Shown here piece by piece: positions 33,370 to 41,749 of a stretch of DNA of 41,749 nucleotides. The position numbers and the translations under genes were made by a program. The notes under the pieces are model-generated. The model was not told the origin of the DNA and made no database searches. It worked only from the letters and a program-made list of their open reading frames with translations. Every line of letters starts with the position of its first letter. The stretch's first letter is position 1. This stretch comes from Gammaproteobacteria bacterium (GTDB taxonomy: Bacteria; Pseudomonadota; Gammaproteobacteria; Pseudomonadales; Oleiphilaceae): assembly GCA_003695085.1 (NCBI GenBank), contig RFIV01000126.1:1-41749 (forward strand), given 5' to 3'.

Positions 33370-34182
33370 ATGTCACGCTGGATCACCTTTTGCGCCACAG
33401 CCAGTCTCTGTCTGATGCTGAGCCTGCAAGCCCGGGCGGGTGGGCAGACCTGTAACCGGGCATTTCTGGTGGGCTGGGAACCCTGGCCGCCCTATCAGTA
33501 TGTCGATGCCACAGGACACCTGACCGGGCTGGATATCGAGTTGGTACAGGCGGTCATGGGCGCGTTGTCCTGCGAAGTCCGCTTCCAGCAACTGCCCTGG
33601 AAGCGACAATTGCTGCACATTCAGAAAGGCCTGCTGGATCTGGCCCCGGGCGCTTCGCGCACCTCGGAGCGTGAAGCGTACGGCCGTTTCAGTGTGCCCC
33701 TTCGCGATGAACAGGTCGTTCTTCTGGCACGCAAGGATTCCCTTTGGAACGGGCGCATTCACTCACTGGCGGACACCCTCAGTCAGCCCGTCCGCCTGGT
33801 GGGTACCATTGGCTACTATTACGGCCCGGAATTTGAAAACCTGCTTGAGCGACGCTCACTGGGCACCCGGCTGCTGCTTGTCAGTACGGACCAGATCGGC
33901 TACCAGATGCTGCTCAATGGCCGCGCGGACGTCATGCTGGTGGATCCGGTCTCCGCGGCAGCCTCACTGGCCGTGTTGGGTGAGGCGCACCGGATGCGAA
34001 TACTGGGGGAAGTCTACCGCTCGCCCATCCATGCACTGTTCTCACAACGGTCCGTTTCCGAGCAGTTCGTGCAGCGCTTCGATCAGGCCGTCGAGAAACT
34101 GGAGCGTGACGGTACGCTCCCGGCGATCCGCGCGCGCTACATGCTCACAGCCCCACAAGCGCCACTGCCAGCAACACGGTAA
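33370..34182 (+). CDS. Periplasmic solute-binding protein (SBP_bac_3 / amino-acid type)
   Basis: 270 residues with a signal peptide (about 1-23, LSLQARA). The mature protein has the class 3 substrate-binding pattern: VGWEPWPPYQYVDATGHLTGLDIELVQAV near the start (read as VGWEPWPPYQY and TGLDIELVQAV), LDLAPGASRTSEREAYGRFSVP, then RADVMLVD and a C-terminal helix. Proteins of this kind bind amino acids or similar small solutes for ABC uptake or sensing. No transport genes adjoin it. It is divergent from the chemosensory cluster and overlaps the convergent GspF-like gene by 38 bp. Confidence 0.85.
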   Translation: MSRWITFCATASLCLMLSLQARAGGQTCNRAFLVGWEPWPPYQYVDATGHLTGLDIELVQAVMGALSCEVRFQQLPWKRQLLHIQKGLLDLAPGASRTSEREAYGRFSVPLRDEQVVLLARKDSLWNGRIHSLADTLSQPVRLVGTIGYYYGPEFENLLERRSLGTRLLLVSTDQIGYQMLLNGRADVMLVDPVSAAASLAVLGEAHRMRILGEVYRSPIHALFSQRSVSEQFVQRFDQAVEKLERDGTLPAIRARYMLTAPQAPLPATR

Positions 34183-35092
34183 AGGCCAGAATGCCCGTGA
34201 TGACCGGCAACATGGTGGCCACCCAGCGTAGCTGCTCCTCCCAGGACTGACGCACCACGTCCGTCACACCGGGCTCCCACAGCTTGCCATCCGGACGCGT
34301 CTCGGGTGCAGCCACCAGCCTGGCCTCATTGAGCAAACCGCTCTTGAGAAAGGCACGCGAAAGTGACTCACCGGCCTTCACATCCGCCGCGATTTTCTGA
34401 TAGCGGGAGCGCAGATCCTCCCTTGGCTCGGTTTCTGCCGCAAGGGATACACTCTGGCGCACATCCATGCCGGACTGAATGCACCACCCCAGATTGAGGA
34501 GGTATTGATACAGGCTGCGTGTCACAACCACGGAGCGGCCCAGCGTAAAACGCTGCAGCCGGTTCCACAGGCCCGACGCCGGATCGATCCAGCGCCGGAT
34601 CAATCCACGGCCCAGCGGCCCCAGCAACAGCACCGCCACCGCACCAATGACACCCAGCGCACCCATGCGCGTTGCCCAGTCTTCCACCATGAGCGAGACC
34701 ACCGTCATCAGCGCAAGCCAGAACAGGGCATAGATACCCAGCATCTGCCAGATGAGTGCCCGCCCCGCACCGGCCACCGGCACATACATGTCACAGATAC
34801 GTGCAAAGCCCTCTCTCGGCCGGCCCAGCGCCAGGGACAGTGCCAGTACGCGCTGCTCCCAGGGCAAGAAGAAATCACTCTGCGTCAGCTGAGCCGTGAC
34901 CACCTCGCCTTCACGCGCCCGCTGCGCCAGCCGCGTCAGATCGTTGCGATACACCTTGGGCGAATACTGTGCCGCCTCTTCCCAAAATGCAGCAAGCTTC
35001 TCACTGTCTCCGGCTTCCCGGCCCGGCCAGTACTGCCCCAGATTGGCGAACAGCACCCCCCGGTTACCCGGCAAAACTGCGCCGTAACGCAT
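34145..35092 (-). CDS. Stand-alone GspF/PilC-like (type II secretion F domain) membrane protein
   Basis: 315 residues with hydrophobic segments at about 112-136, 143-160 and 291-315. The part at 194-253 reads as a type II secretion F domain: YQYLLNLGWCIQSGMDVRQSV, then IAADVKAGESLSRAFLKSGLL. Residues 30-105 look like the distal half of a first, degenerate copy (LPWEQRVLALSLALGRPREGF). In pilus and secretion systems such proteins are the inner-membrane platform that contacts the ATPase. The usual partners are not in this window. GGGGAGGAG precedes the ATG. Function here is unknown. Confidence 0.65.
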   Translation of the reverse strand: MRYGAVLPGNRGVLFANLGQYWPGREAGDSEKLAAFWEEAAQYSPKVYRNDLTRLAQRAREGEVVTAQLTQSDFFLPWEQRVLALSLALGRPREGFARICDMYVPVAGAGRALIWQMLGIYALFWLALMTVVSLMVEDWATRMGALGVIGAVAVLLLGPLGRGLIRRWIDPASGLWNRLQRFTLGRSVVVTRSLYQYLLNLGWCIQSGMDVRQSVSLAAETEPREDLRSRYQKIAADVKAGESLSRAFLKSGLLNEARLVAAPETRPDGKLWEPGVTDVVRQSWEEQLRWVATMLPVITGILAFTVLLAVALVGL

Positions 35093-35108
35093 TCACTCCT
35101 CCCCATAC

Positions 35109-35135
35109 AAAAAGGCCCTGAACATGGTCAGGGCC
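35109..35135 (-). terminator. Intrinsic terminator after maoP
   Basis: GGCCCTGA and TCAGGGCC form a perfect 8 bp stem with a 6 nt loop, followed on the minus strand by TTTTT. It lies 24 bp past the maoP stop and before the GspF-like gene, so it should insulate the two. Confidence 0.85.
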
Positions 35136-35158
35136 CGAGTGTGCATGATCCGATGCGA

Positions 35159-35506
35159 TCAGTCCATGTCGAAGTCGGTGTAATCCACCAGCTCGTCCGT
35201 ATCCACCGGACGACTCATGGCCGTCACATAGGCCAGGCGCGGTTGAGAGATGTACTTCATGTACTTGATCCAGGCACGTTCCACCGGCGTCTCGGCTTCA
35301 ACCTCACCGCTCACCACGGCCATGAATTTTTTCTCGGCCTCGGTTTCCGGCTGTTTCTCTCCGGTCATGAGCGCCTTGAGCGCCACCCCGCATTTTTCCA
35401 GGATTTCTGCTTCCTTGCGGGTAAATTCGCCGGAGCGACGAAAGCCCCGGGGGAAGAACTTGTTATCAAAGTAGGTCCGGCCGGTTACAAAATCTTGCTC
35501 ACTCAT
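35159..35506 (-). CDS. maoP: DUF413 protein MaoP (YifE family)
   Basis: 115 residues. The N-terminus (TYFDNKFFPRGFRRSGEFTRKEAEIL) and the WIKYMKYISQPR segment match E. coli YifE/MaoP, which works with the maoS site in organising the Ori macrodomain. Here the protein is acidic at its C-terminus (ELVDYTDFDMD). It has its own promoter and terminator, so it is a single-gene unit. No maoS-like site was searched for. Confidence 0.9.
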   Translation of the reverse strand: MSEQDFVTGRTYFDNKFFPRGFRRSGEFTRKEAEILEKCGVALKALMTGEKQPETEAEKKFMAVVSGEVEAETPVERAWIKYMKYISQPRLAYVTAMSRPVDTDELVDYTDFDMD

Positions 35507-35564
35507 GCTTTTGCCCTCGTCAGCTCACATCCCACCAAAGATAGCCTAAATTTCGAACGGCGCG

Positions 35565-35593
35565 ATTATGGCCAACTCCGGGGCGGGTGACAA
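35565..35593 (-). promoter_or_regulatory. Sigma70-type promoter of maoP
   Basis: On the minus strand TTGTCA (-35, 5 of 6 consensus) is followed after exactly 17 bp by CATAAT (-10, 5 of 6). It lies about 58 bp before the maoP start, in the gap after the Rrf2 regulator gene. Confidence 0.7.
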
Positions 35594-35605
35594 CCGGAAA
35601 ATTAC

Positions 35606-36076
35606 CTAGCTTTCAACCTGTACCGCCGCGATCGGTGCGCGCTCCGCCTTGAGCAACACTTCCCGGCGCGTCATGGGCCGGGCCAGCATGTCGGCCAGCG
35701 TGATTCGCGCGAAGATATCATTGACCGCCCCGTTCACGATCAGCCAGTTGGCCTGGATGGTGCAGTTGCCCGCTACTTCACACTCGTTCTCGGTGCGGCA
35801 GCAGTCCGTGAGCGCCACGCCGCCCTCGACCGCATGGATGACATCCGCCAGCGTCACGGCTGCGGCGTCCCGACTCAGCCGATACCCGCCACGCGCCCCC
35901 CGCTCAGAGGCCACGACGCCGCCATCGACAAGCAACTTCATGACCTTGCGTACTGTCGGCACCGTCAACGCGGTGCGCTCGGCCACTTGCTCGAGCTTGA
36001 CCAGCTCCGGCCCCAACTCCGCCAGCGCAGCACTGATCAGCAAACCATAGTCCGCCAGTCGTGCAAGTCGTATCAT
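35606..36076 (-). CDS. Rrf2/IscR-type Fe-S regulator of the SUF operon
   Basis: 156 residues with a winged helix-turn-helix (about 1-75; LEQVAERTALTVPTVRKVMKLL) and the three-cysteine cluster-binding loop C93-x5-C99-x5-C105 (plus C92), spaced as in IscR (C92, C98, C104). The domain resembles the SUF-specific Rrf2 subfamily known from Xanthomonas and relatives. It is divergent from sufB, with a palindrome between. It probably senses iron-sulfur status and represses sufBCDS and itself. Confidence 0.9.
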   Translation of the reverse strand: MIRLARLADYGLLISAALAELGPELVKLEQVAERTALTVPTVRKVMKLLVDGGVVASERGARGGYRLSRDAAAVTLADVIHAVEGGVALTDCCRTENECEVAGNCTIQANWLIVNGAVNDIFARITLADMLARPMTRREVLLKAERAPIAAVQVES

Positions 36077-36102
36077 CTCAGCCCCCGGCCTCTTTCATTC
36101 AT

Positions 36103-36115
36103 TACCGATTCGGTA
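36103..36115. promoter_or_regulatory. Candidate SUF regulator operator
   Basis: TACCGA and TCGGTA are exact reverse complements around a single T. A consensus -35 TTGACA lies five bases downstream at 36121-36126 on the plus strand (no strong -10 at 17 bp). On the minus strand, TTTACA with TAATGT 17 bp later could serve the regulator gene, placing the palindrome just past its start point. The location suits repression of both directions. Confidence 0.6.
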
Positions 36116-36193
36116 TTGATTTGACACCCCACATTAACTAATATTGACGCCAGTGTAAATTTCTTTCCTGTGCCCAGTTTTTCGGGAGCCCGC

Positions 36194-37642
<1,449 letters not shown>

Positions 37643-37745
37643 GCCTCGGGATCCGGCTGAAAGGCCGACCCGACACAAAAGATTATACCGAGCGCCGGGG
37701 ACACGGCGCCGCCCTGATTGAAACTTTTTTGCTGTGAGACCTGAC
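37643..37745. other. Gap between sufB and sufC
   Basis: 103 bp within an otherwise tightly packed operon. A 5 bp GC stem (GCGCC with GGCGC, 8 nt loop) is followed only 15 bp later by six T residues, so it is not a standard terminator, though partial attenuation is possible. GATTAT near 37681 could be part of an internal promoter. No gene. Confidence 0.3.
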
Positions 37746-38513
37746 ATGCTGAATATCGACAACCTGAAGGCCCGCGTGGAGGATAAAGAAATCCTGCGTG
37801 GCCTGACCCTTCACGTTCGCCCCGGCGAAGTTCACGCCATCATGGGCCCCAATGGCTCCGGCAAGAGCACCCTGACCCACGTGCTGACTGGCAAGGAAGG
37901 CTATGAAGTTACCGGAGGCAAGGTGACCTTCAAGGGCAAGGACCTGCTGGACATGTCACCCGAGGATCGGGCACGTGAAGGCCTGTTTCTCGCCTTCCAG
38001 TACCCGGTGGAGATTCCGGGCGTGAGCAACCTCCAGTTCCTGCGCACCGCGGTCAACAGCATCCGCAAATACCGGGGCGAGGAAGAGCTGGATGCCGCCG
38101 CGTTCATGCGCCTGGCACGCGAGAAGGCCAAACAGGTCAACCTGCCTGCCGATTTTCTCAAGCGCGGCGTGAACGAAGGCTTCTCCGGCGGCGAGAAGAA
38201 ACGCAATGAAATTCTGCAGATGCTGCTGCTCGAGCCGAGCCTGATGCTGTTGGATGAAACGGATTCCGGCCTGGACATCGACGCACTTCAGACCGTGGCC
38301 GAAGGCGTCAACGCCATGCGCAGCCCGGATCGCGGAATCGTGGTGGTCACCCACTACCAGCGCCTGCTGGACTACATCGTGCCCGACTACGTGCACGTTC
38401 TGGCCAAGGGGCAGATCATCAAGTCCGGCGGCCGGGAGCTGGCACTGGAGCTGGAAGAGAAGGGCTACGGCTGGCTGGGTATCAACGACGAAACGACCGA
38501 GGCACAGGGGTAA
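37746..38513 (+). CDS. sufC: Fe-S assembly ATPase SufC
   Basis: ABC-type ATPase of the SufBCD complex. 255 residues with Walker A GPNGSGKS at 34-41, signature FSGGEKKRNEI, Walker B LMLLDETDSGLDID and switch histidine in VVVTHYQRLL. An in-frame GTG at 37734 is possible, but the ATG fits the family. sufD starts 3 bp after its stop. Confidence 0.97.
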   Translation: MLNIDNLKARVEDKEILRGLTLHVRPGEVHAIMGPNGSGKSTLTHVLTGKEGYEVTGGKVTFKGKDLLDMSPEDRAREGLFLAFQYPVEIPGVSNLQFLRTAVNSIRKYRGEEELDAAAFMRLAREKAKQVNLPADFLKRGVNEGFSGGEKKRNEILQMLLLEPSLMLLDETDSGLDIDALQTVAEGVNAMRSPDRGIVVVTHYQRLLDYIVPDYVHVLAKGQIIKSGGRELALELEEKGYGWLGINDETTEAQG

Positions 38514-38516
38514 GCC

Positions 38517-39806
38517 ATGAATGCATCGGTGCTGCCGCAGGACGCCCTGCGCGAACACATTCAGATTCACGGGCGCTTGCTGGCCGAAGTGCCGGACGCG
38601 CTGAGCAACCTGCATCAGGCCGGACGCAAGCAGTTGCAGGACCAGGCCCTGCCCCATCGCCGCCTCGAAGCCTGGCGCTATACCAGCATATTTCCGCTGG
38701 TTGAGGCCGACGCACTGACCCGGCCGCTGGAGGATGCAGATCCGGCACCCGCGCGCGTCAATGCCGTCAACCAGATTGTTTTCGTGAACGGACTGCTCTC
38801 ACGCGTCGCACTGGAAGACAGCGGCCTGAGCGTCCGCACCTGGGCCGAGCTGGACGATGAAGAGCAGACCGCCCTGATCAAGGCCAGCGAAGCCGCACAG
38901 CGATCCGGCGAACACCCGCTGGCGGTTGTCAATCAGGCACTGGCAAGCGAAGCCATCCTGATTGAACTGGACGACAGCACCGAATTGCAGCACCCGCTGG
39001 TCATTGAATACCAGTGTCAGGGGGACGAATCCGGCAGCGCCCACCCCCGCGTCTGGCTGCAGGCTGGGCGTTTCGCCCGTGCCGATGTGGTGGAAATCTT
39101 TTCTCAACAGGCGGCCGGTCAGCTTCACAACAGCGTGACGCATATTCAGCTGGATGCGGAAGCCCGCCTCACTCACACGCTGATCACACCGGAGTCGGAC
39201 GGTTTTCAGGTGCACGGCATTCACGCATCGCTGGCACGCAGCAGTCGTCTGGAGGTCATGACCTTCGCCACGGGGGCTGCCCTGAGACGTCTGGATCTTA
39301 ACGTGCGCCATGCAGGAGAAGGCGGGGAGCTGGTCCTCAATGGCGTCTACCTGACGCGTGAAACGCGCCATTTTGACGTCCGCACAGTCGTGGATCACAC
39401 CGTTCCTCACTGTGAAACCGATGAAATCTGGCGCGGTATCGTGACGGATGAAAGCCGGGCCATCTTCAACGGCCGCATTCACATTCATCCGCACGCGCAA
39501 CAGACGCGGGCCGAAATGAACAACAACAACCTGCTGCTCAGCGACCGGGCCGAAGTGGACACCAAGCCCGAGCTGGAGATCTATGCCGATGACGTCAAGT
39601 GCGCGCATGGCGCCACCGTCGGAAGGCTGGATGACACCGCCCTGTACTACTTCCAGACCCGCGGCATCGACCGCAAGACAGCGTACCGCATGCTCAGCGC
39701 CGCCTTTGTTCAGGAAGTGATTGACGACTTCCCCGATACGCCCGGCCGGGCACTGGCCACGCAACTGGCCGATCAGTTCCACCTGGATACATCGGAGCAG
39801 GCATGA
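38517..39806 (+). CDS. sufD: Fe-S cluster assembly protein SufD
   Basis: Partner of SufB in the scaffold complex. 429 residues. The N-terminal part (LPHRRLEAWRYTSI) is typical, and the C-terminal core keeps ARSSRLEVMTFATGAALRRLDLNV, AIFNGRIHIHPHAQQT (usually described as F-x-G-x-I-x-V), MNNNNLLLSDRAEVDTKPELEI and YYFQTRGID. Overlaps sufS by 4 bp (ATGA), so translation is coupled. Confidence 0.96.
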   Translation: MNASVLPQDALREHIQIHGRLLAEVPDALSNLHQAGRKQLQDQALPHRRLEAWRYTSIFPLVEADALTRPLEDADPAPARVNAVNQIVFVNGLLSRVALEDSGLSVRTWAELDDEEQTALIKASEAAQRSGEHPLAVVNQALASEAILIELDDSTELQHPLVIEYQCQGDESGSAHPRVWLQAGRFARADVVEIFSQQAAGQLHNSVTHIQLDAEARLTHTLITPESDGFQVHGIHASLARSSRLEVMTFATGAALRRLDLNVRHAGEGGELVLNGVYLTRETRHFDVRTVVDHTVPHCETDEIWRGIVTDESRAIFNGRIHIHPHAQQTRAEMNNNNLLLSDRAEVDTKPELEIYADDVKCAHGATVGRLDDTALYYFQTRGIDRKTAYRMLSAAFVQEVIDDFPDTPGRALATQLADQFHLDTSEQA

Positions 39807-41035
39807 GCACGCTGACTGTTGAGCAAATCACCGCACTGCGCCAGGACTTCCCGATTCTGGATCAGGAAGTCAACGGCAAGCCGCTGGTGTATCTGGACAA
39901 CGCTGCCACCTCACAGAAACCTCAGGCGGTACTGGACGCCCTGCAAGCGTACTACACCCGTGACAACTCCAACGTGCACCGGGGCGCCCATACGCTCAGC
40001 AATCGCGCAACCGAACGCTTTGAAGCTGCCCGGGAGACCGTGCGCGCCTTCCTCAACGCTCGCGAGACCGCCGAAATTGTCTGGACGCGGGGCACCACCG
40101 AAGCCATCAATCTGGTGGCGCAAAGCTGGGGCCGGACCTTCCTGAAGAGAGGGGATCTGGCTGTCATCACCGCGCTGGATCACCACTCCAACATCGTGCC
40201 CTGGCAGATCCTCAGAGAGCAGCTGGGCATCGAGCTGGCGCATGTTCCCGTCACACCGGACGGACACCTCGATCAGGATGCCTACGATCAGTTGCTGAAG
40301 CGCGGTCCGAAACTGGTCGCCTTCAACCAGGTCTCCAACGCCATCGGCACCCGCAACCCCGCCGCAGAGATGATACGCAAGGCGCGCGAAGCCGGTGCCA
40401 TTACGGTACTTGATGGCGCCCAGGCCACCCCGCACTTCCGTGTGGATGTGCAGGCGCTGGACTGTGACTTCTACGCCTTCTCCGGCCACAAGGTATTCGG
40501 GCCGACGGGTATCGGTGCGCTGTATGGCCGCCGGGAACTGCTGGAAGCCATGCCCCCGTGGCACGGTGGCGGTGAAATGATCGAACATGTGACGCTCGAG
40601 GGCTTCATTCCCAATGCCCTGCCCTTCAAGTTTGAGGCCGGCACCCCCGCCATCGCGCAAGTGGTGGGCCTGGCCGCCGCCATTGACTACCTCAATGCAC
40701 AGGACCGGCAGGCACTTGAAGCCCACGAGCTGAATCTGCTGAAGATGGCCACCGATGGCGTACGCGAGATTCCGGGTGCTCGCATTCTGGCCGATCACAC
40801 GGACAAGGTGGCCGTTCTGTCCTTCCTCATCGAAGGCACCCACCCGGCAGATATCGGCACCCTGCTCGACCAACAGGGCATTGCCGTGCGGACAGGCCAT
40901 CACTGCACCATGCCGCTCATGCAGCACTTTGGTGTGCCCGGCAGCGTCCGTGCGTCATTCGCATTCTACAACACCGAAGAGGACGTCCGGCGCCTGCTTG
41001 AAGGCCTGAAAAAAGTCCTCAGATTCTTGCTGTAA
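39803..41035 (+). CDS. sufS: Cysteine desulfurase SufS
   Basis: PLP enzyme that takes sulfur from cysteine to supply the SUF scaffold. 410 residues, group II type: PLP-binding K230 in FSGHKVFGPTG, active-site C368 in RTGHHCTMP, and YLDNAATSQKP at the start. No sufE or sufU gene follows in the visible part, so the sulfur acceptor may be encoded elsewhere. The A-type carrier gene starts 13 bp downstream. Confidence 0.97.
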   Translation: MSTLTVEQITALRQDFPILDQEVNGKPLVYLDNAATSQKPQAVLDALQAYYTRDNSNVHRGAHTLSNRATERFEAARETVRAFLNARETAEIVWTRGTTEAINLVAQSWGRTFLKRGDLAVITALDHHSNIVPWQILREQLGIELAHVPVTPDGHLDQDAYDQLLKRGPKLVAFNQVSNAIGTRNPAAEMIRKAREAGAITVLDGAQATPHFRVDVQALDCDFYAFSGHKVFGPTGIGALYGRRELLEAMPPWHGGGEMIEHVTLEGFIPNALPFKFEAGTPAIAQVVGLAAAIDYLNAQDRQALEAHELNLLKMATDGVREIPGARILADHTDKVAVLSFLIEGTHPADIGTLLDQQGIAVRTGHHCTMPLMQHFGVPGSVRASFAFYNTEEDVRRLLEGLKKVLRFLL

Positions 41036-41048
41036 GCAGGAGGTACAC

Positions 41049-41405
41049 ATGACGGTAGAAACCTACACCCCAACCTTGCAGCTGACGCTCACGGAGAACG
41101 CCAAGGCGCATATCAGGAACCAGATGGCCAAACACCCGGAGGCCAGCGCATTTCGGCTGTACGTGAAGGAAAGCGGCTGCTCGGGCTACATGTATCAGGT
41201 GGCCCTGACCGAAGCACCGGCACCCGAGGATCTTATCTGGGAAGAAGACGGTGTGCGCATCGTGGTCGACCCGGACAGCCTGCCTTACGTTAATGGCACG
41301 CATGTGGACTTTGTGAAAGAAGGACTCAACGCTACCTTTCGCTTTGACAACCCTCGTGCCAGCGGTGCCTGCGGCTGCGGCGAAAGCTTTGCCTTTGATG
41401 AGTAG
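41049..41405 (+). CDS. sufA: A-type Fe-S carrier protein (SufA/IscA/ErpA family)
   Basis: 118 residues with the three family cysteines: C44 in ESGCSGY and C108, C110 in ACGCGESF. A-type carriers pass clusters from the scaffold to target proteins. AGGAGG lies five to six bases before the ATG. Placement after sufS supports the name sufA, though family members are hard to tell apart by sequence. Confidence 0.9.
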   Translation: MTVETYTPTLQLTLTENAKAHIRNQMAKHPEASAFRLYVKESGCSGYMYQVALTEAPAPEDLIWEEDGVRIVVDPDSLPYVNGTHVDFVKEGLNATFRFDNPRASGACGCGESFAFDE

Positions 41406-41410
41406 CGCCC

Positions 41411-41749
41411 ATGGAACGTGAAGTAGTTCTTACCAAACGTGACACCGAAGCGCTGCTGATTCCGGCCGGGACACCCATCACCATCCCCAAGGACACCTTC
41501 GTCACCATCACCCAGGCACTGGGCGGCAATTTCACCGTCGCCGTCAACGGTAATCTGGCACGTGTGGAGGCGAAGAATGCGGATGCACTGGGCAAGGATC
41601 CGCAGGCCTTCGAGTTCGACGATGTAGTAGAAGGCGAAGTCAACGAGCATCACATCTGGGCCGCCCTGCGTGAAGTCTTCGACCCGGAAATTCCGGTGAA
41701 CATTGTGGACCTGGGCCTGATCTACGGGGTGGACATTCACAAGGAAGGC
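41411..41749 (+). CDS. sufT: SufT-family Fe-S assembly protein, 3' end cut by window edge
   Basis: 113 visible residues. The N-terminal part (VVLTKRDTEALLIPAGTPITIPK and FTVAVNGNLARVEAKNADALG) is characteristic of the longer SufT form, and a MIP18/DUF59 domain begins near the edge (ALREVFDPEIPVNIVDLGLIYGV). SufT proteins help mature Fe-S enzymes. Starts 5 bp after the carrier gene; the end lies outside the window. Confidence 0.92.
   Translation, partial: MEREVVLTKRDTEALLIPAGTPITIPKDTFVTITQALGGNFTVAVNGNLARVEAKNADALGKDPQAFEFDDVVEGEVNEHHIWAALREVFDPEIPVNIVDLGLIYGVDIHKEG

Noticed and set aside
37692..37730. Possible terminator between sufB and sufC
   Set aside because: Stem is only 5 bp with an 8 nt loop and the T-run begins 15 bp later; sufB and sufC are expected to be co-transcribed.

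Overview
This is a GC-rich window from a gammaproteobacterial chromosome. The left end (dacA, rlpA, mltB, rodA, mrdA, rlmH, rsfS, nadD, proA) follows the gene order known from Pseudomonas. MaoP (DUF413), a divergent fpr/LysR pair resembling fpr-finR, a Chp-type (type IV pilus class) chemosensory cluster and a bacterial wax ester synthase (WS/DGAT) also point to Gammaproteobacteria. WS/DGAT suggests a lipid-storing lineage such as the marine hydrocarbon degraders, but I cannot fix the genus. No rRNA, tRNA, CRISPR array, insertion sequence or phage gene was seen.

Layout. 1-8476 (minus strand): cell elongation and peptidoglycan genes (PBP5-type carboxypeptidase cut by the window edge, RlpA, MltB, RodA, PBP2), then RlmH, RsfS, NadD and ProA, tightly packed with several start/stop overlaps. 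8594-12049 (plus): three translationally coupled genes, two membrane proteins with degenerate GGDEF domains and a DedA-PAP2 fusion. 12020-14941 (minus): a hotdog thioesterase, a cNMP-binding/HDOD protein and an acyl-CoA dehydrogenase. 15097-16858: ferredoxin-NADP reductase divergent from a LysR regulator. 16923-20873: a PAP2 phosphatase, a TetR regulator and a divergent EmrAB-type efflux pair with a clear operator. 20990-22737: WS/DGAT with a TTG start, coupled to a small membrane protein of unknown function. 22758-24683: glutathione S-transferase and NhaA, divergent.

24613-33085 (minus) is the most distinctive region. It holds eight consecutive genes: a response regulator with an apparent pseudo-receiver half, a PilH-like receiver, a CheW-like protein, a periplasmic branched-chain-type binding protein, a PilJ-like chemoreceptor, an Hpt-kinase-CheW-receiver hybrid (ChpA-like), and two more divergent CheW-like proteins. 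There are no CheR/CheB adaptation genes and no ABC permease genes. A repeat-rich, AT-rich intergenic region separates it from a divergent second periplasmic binding protein (33370-34182), which converges on a stand-alone GspF/PilC-like membrane protein.

35159-41749: maoP with its own promoter and terminator, then an Rrf2/IscR-type regulator divergent from sufB-sufC-sufD-sufS-(A-type carrier)-sufT, the last gene running off the right edge. Four of the five convergent gene pairs overlap at their 3' ends (30, 50, 71 and 38 bp).
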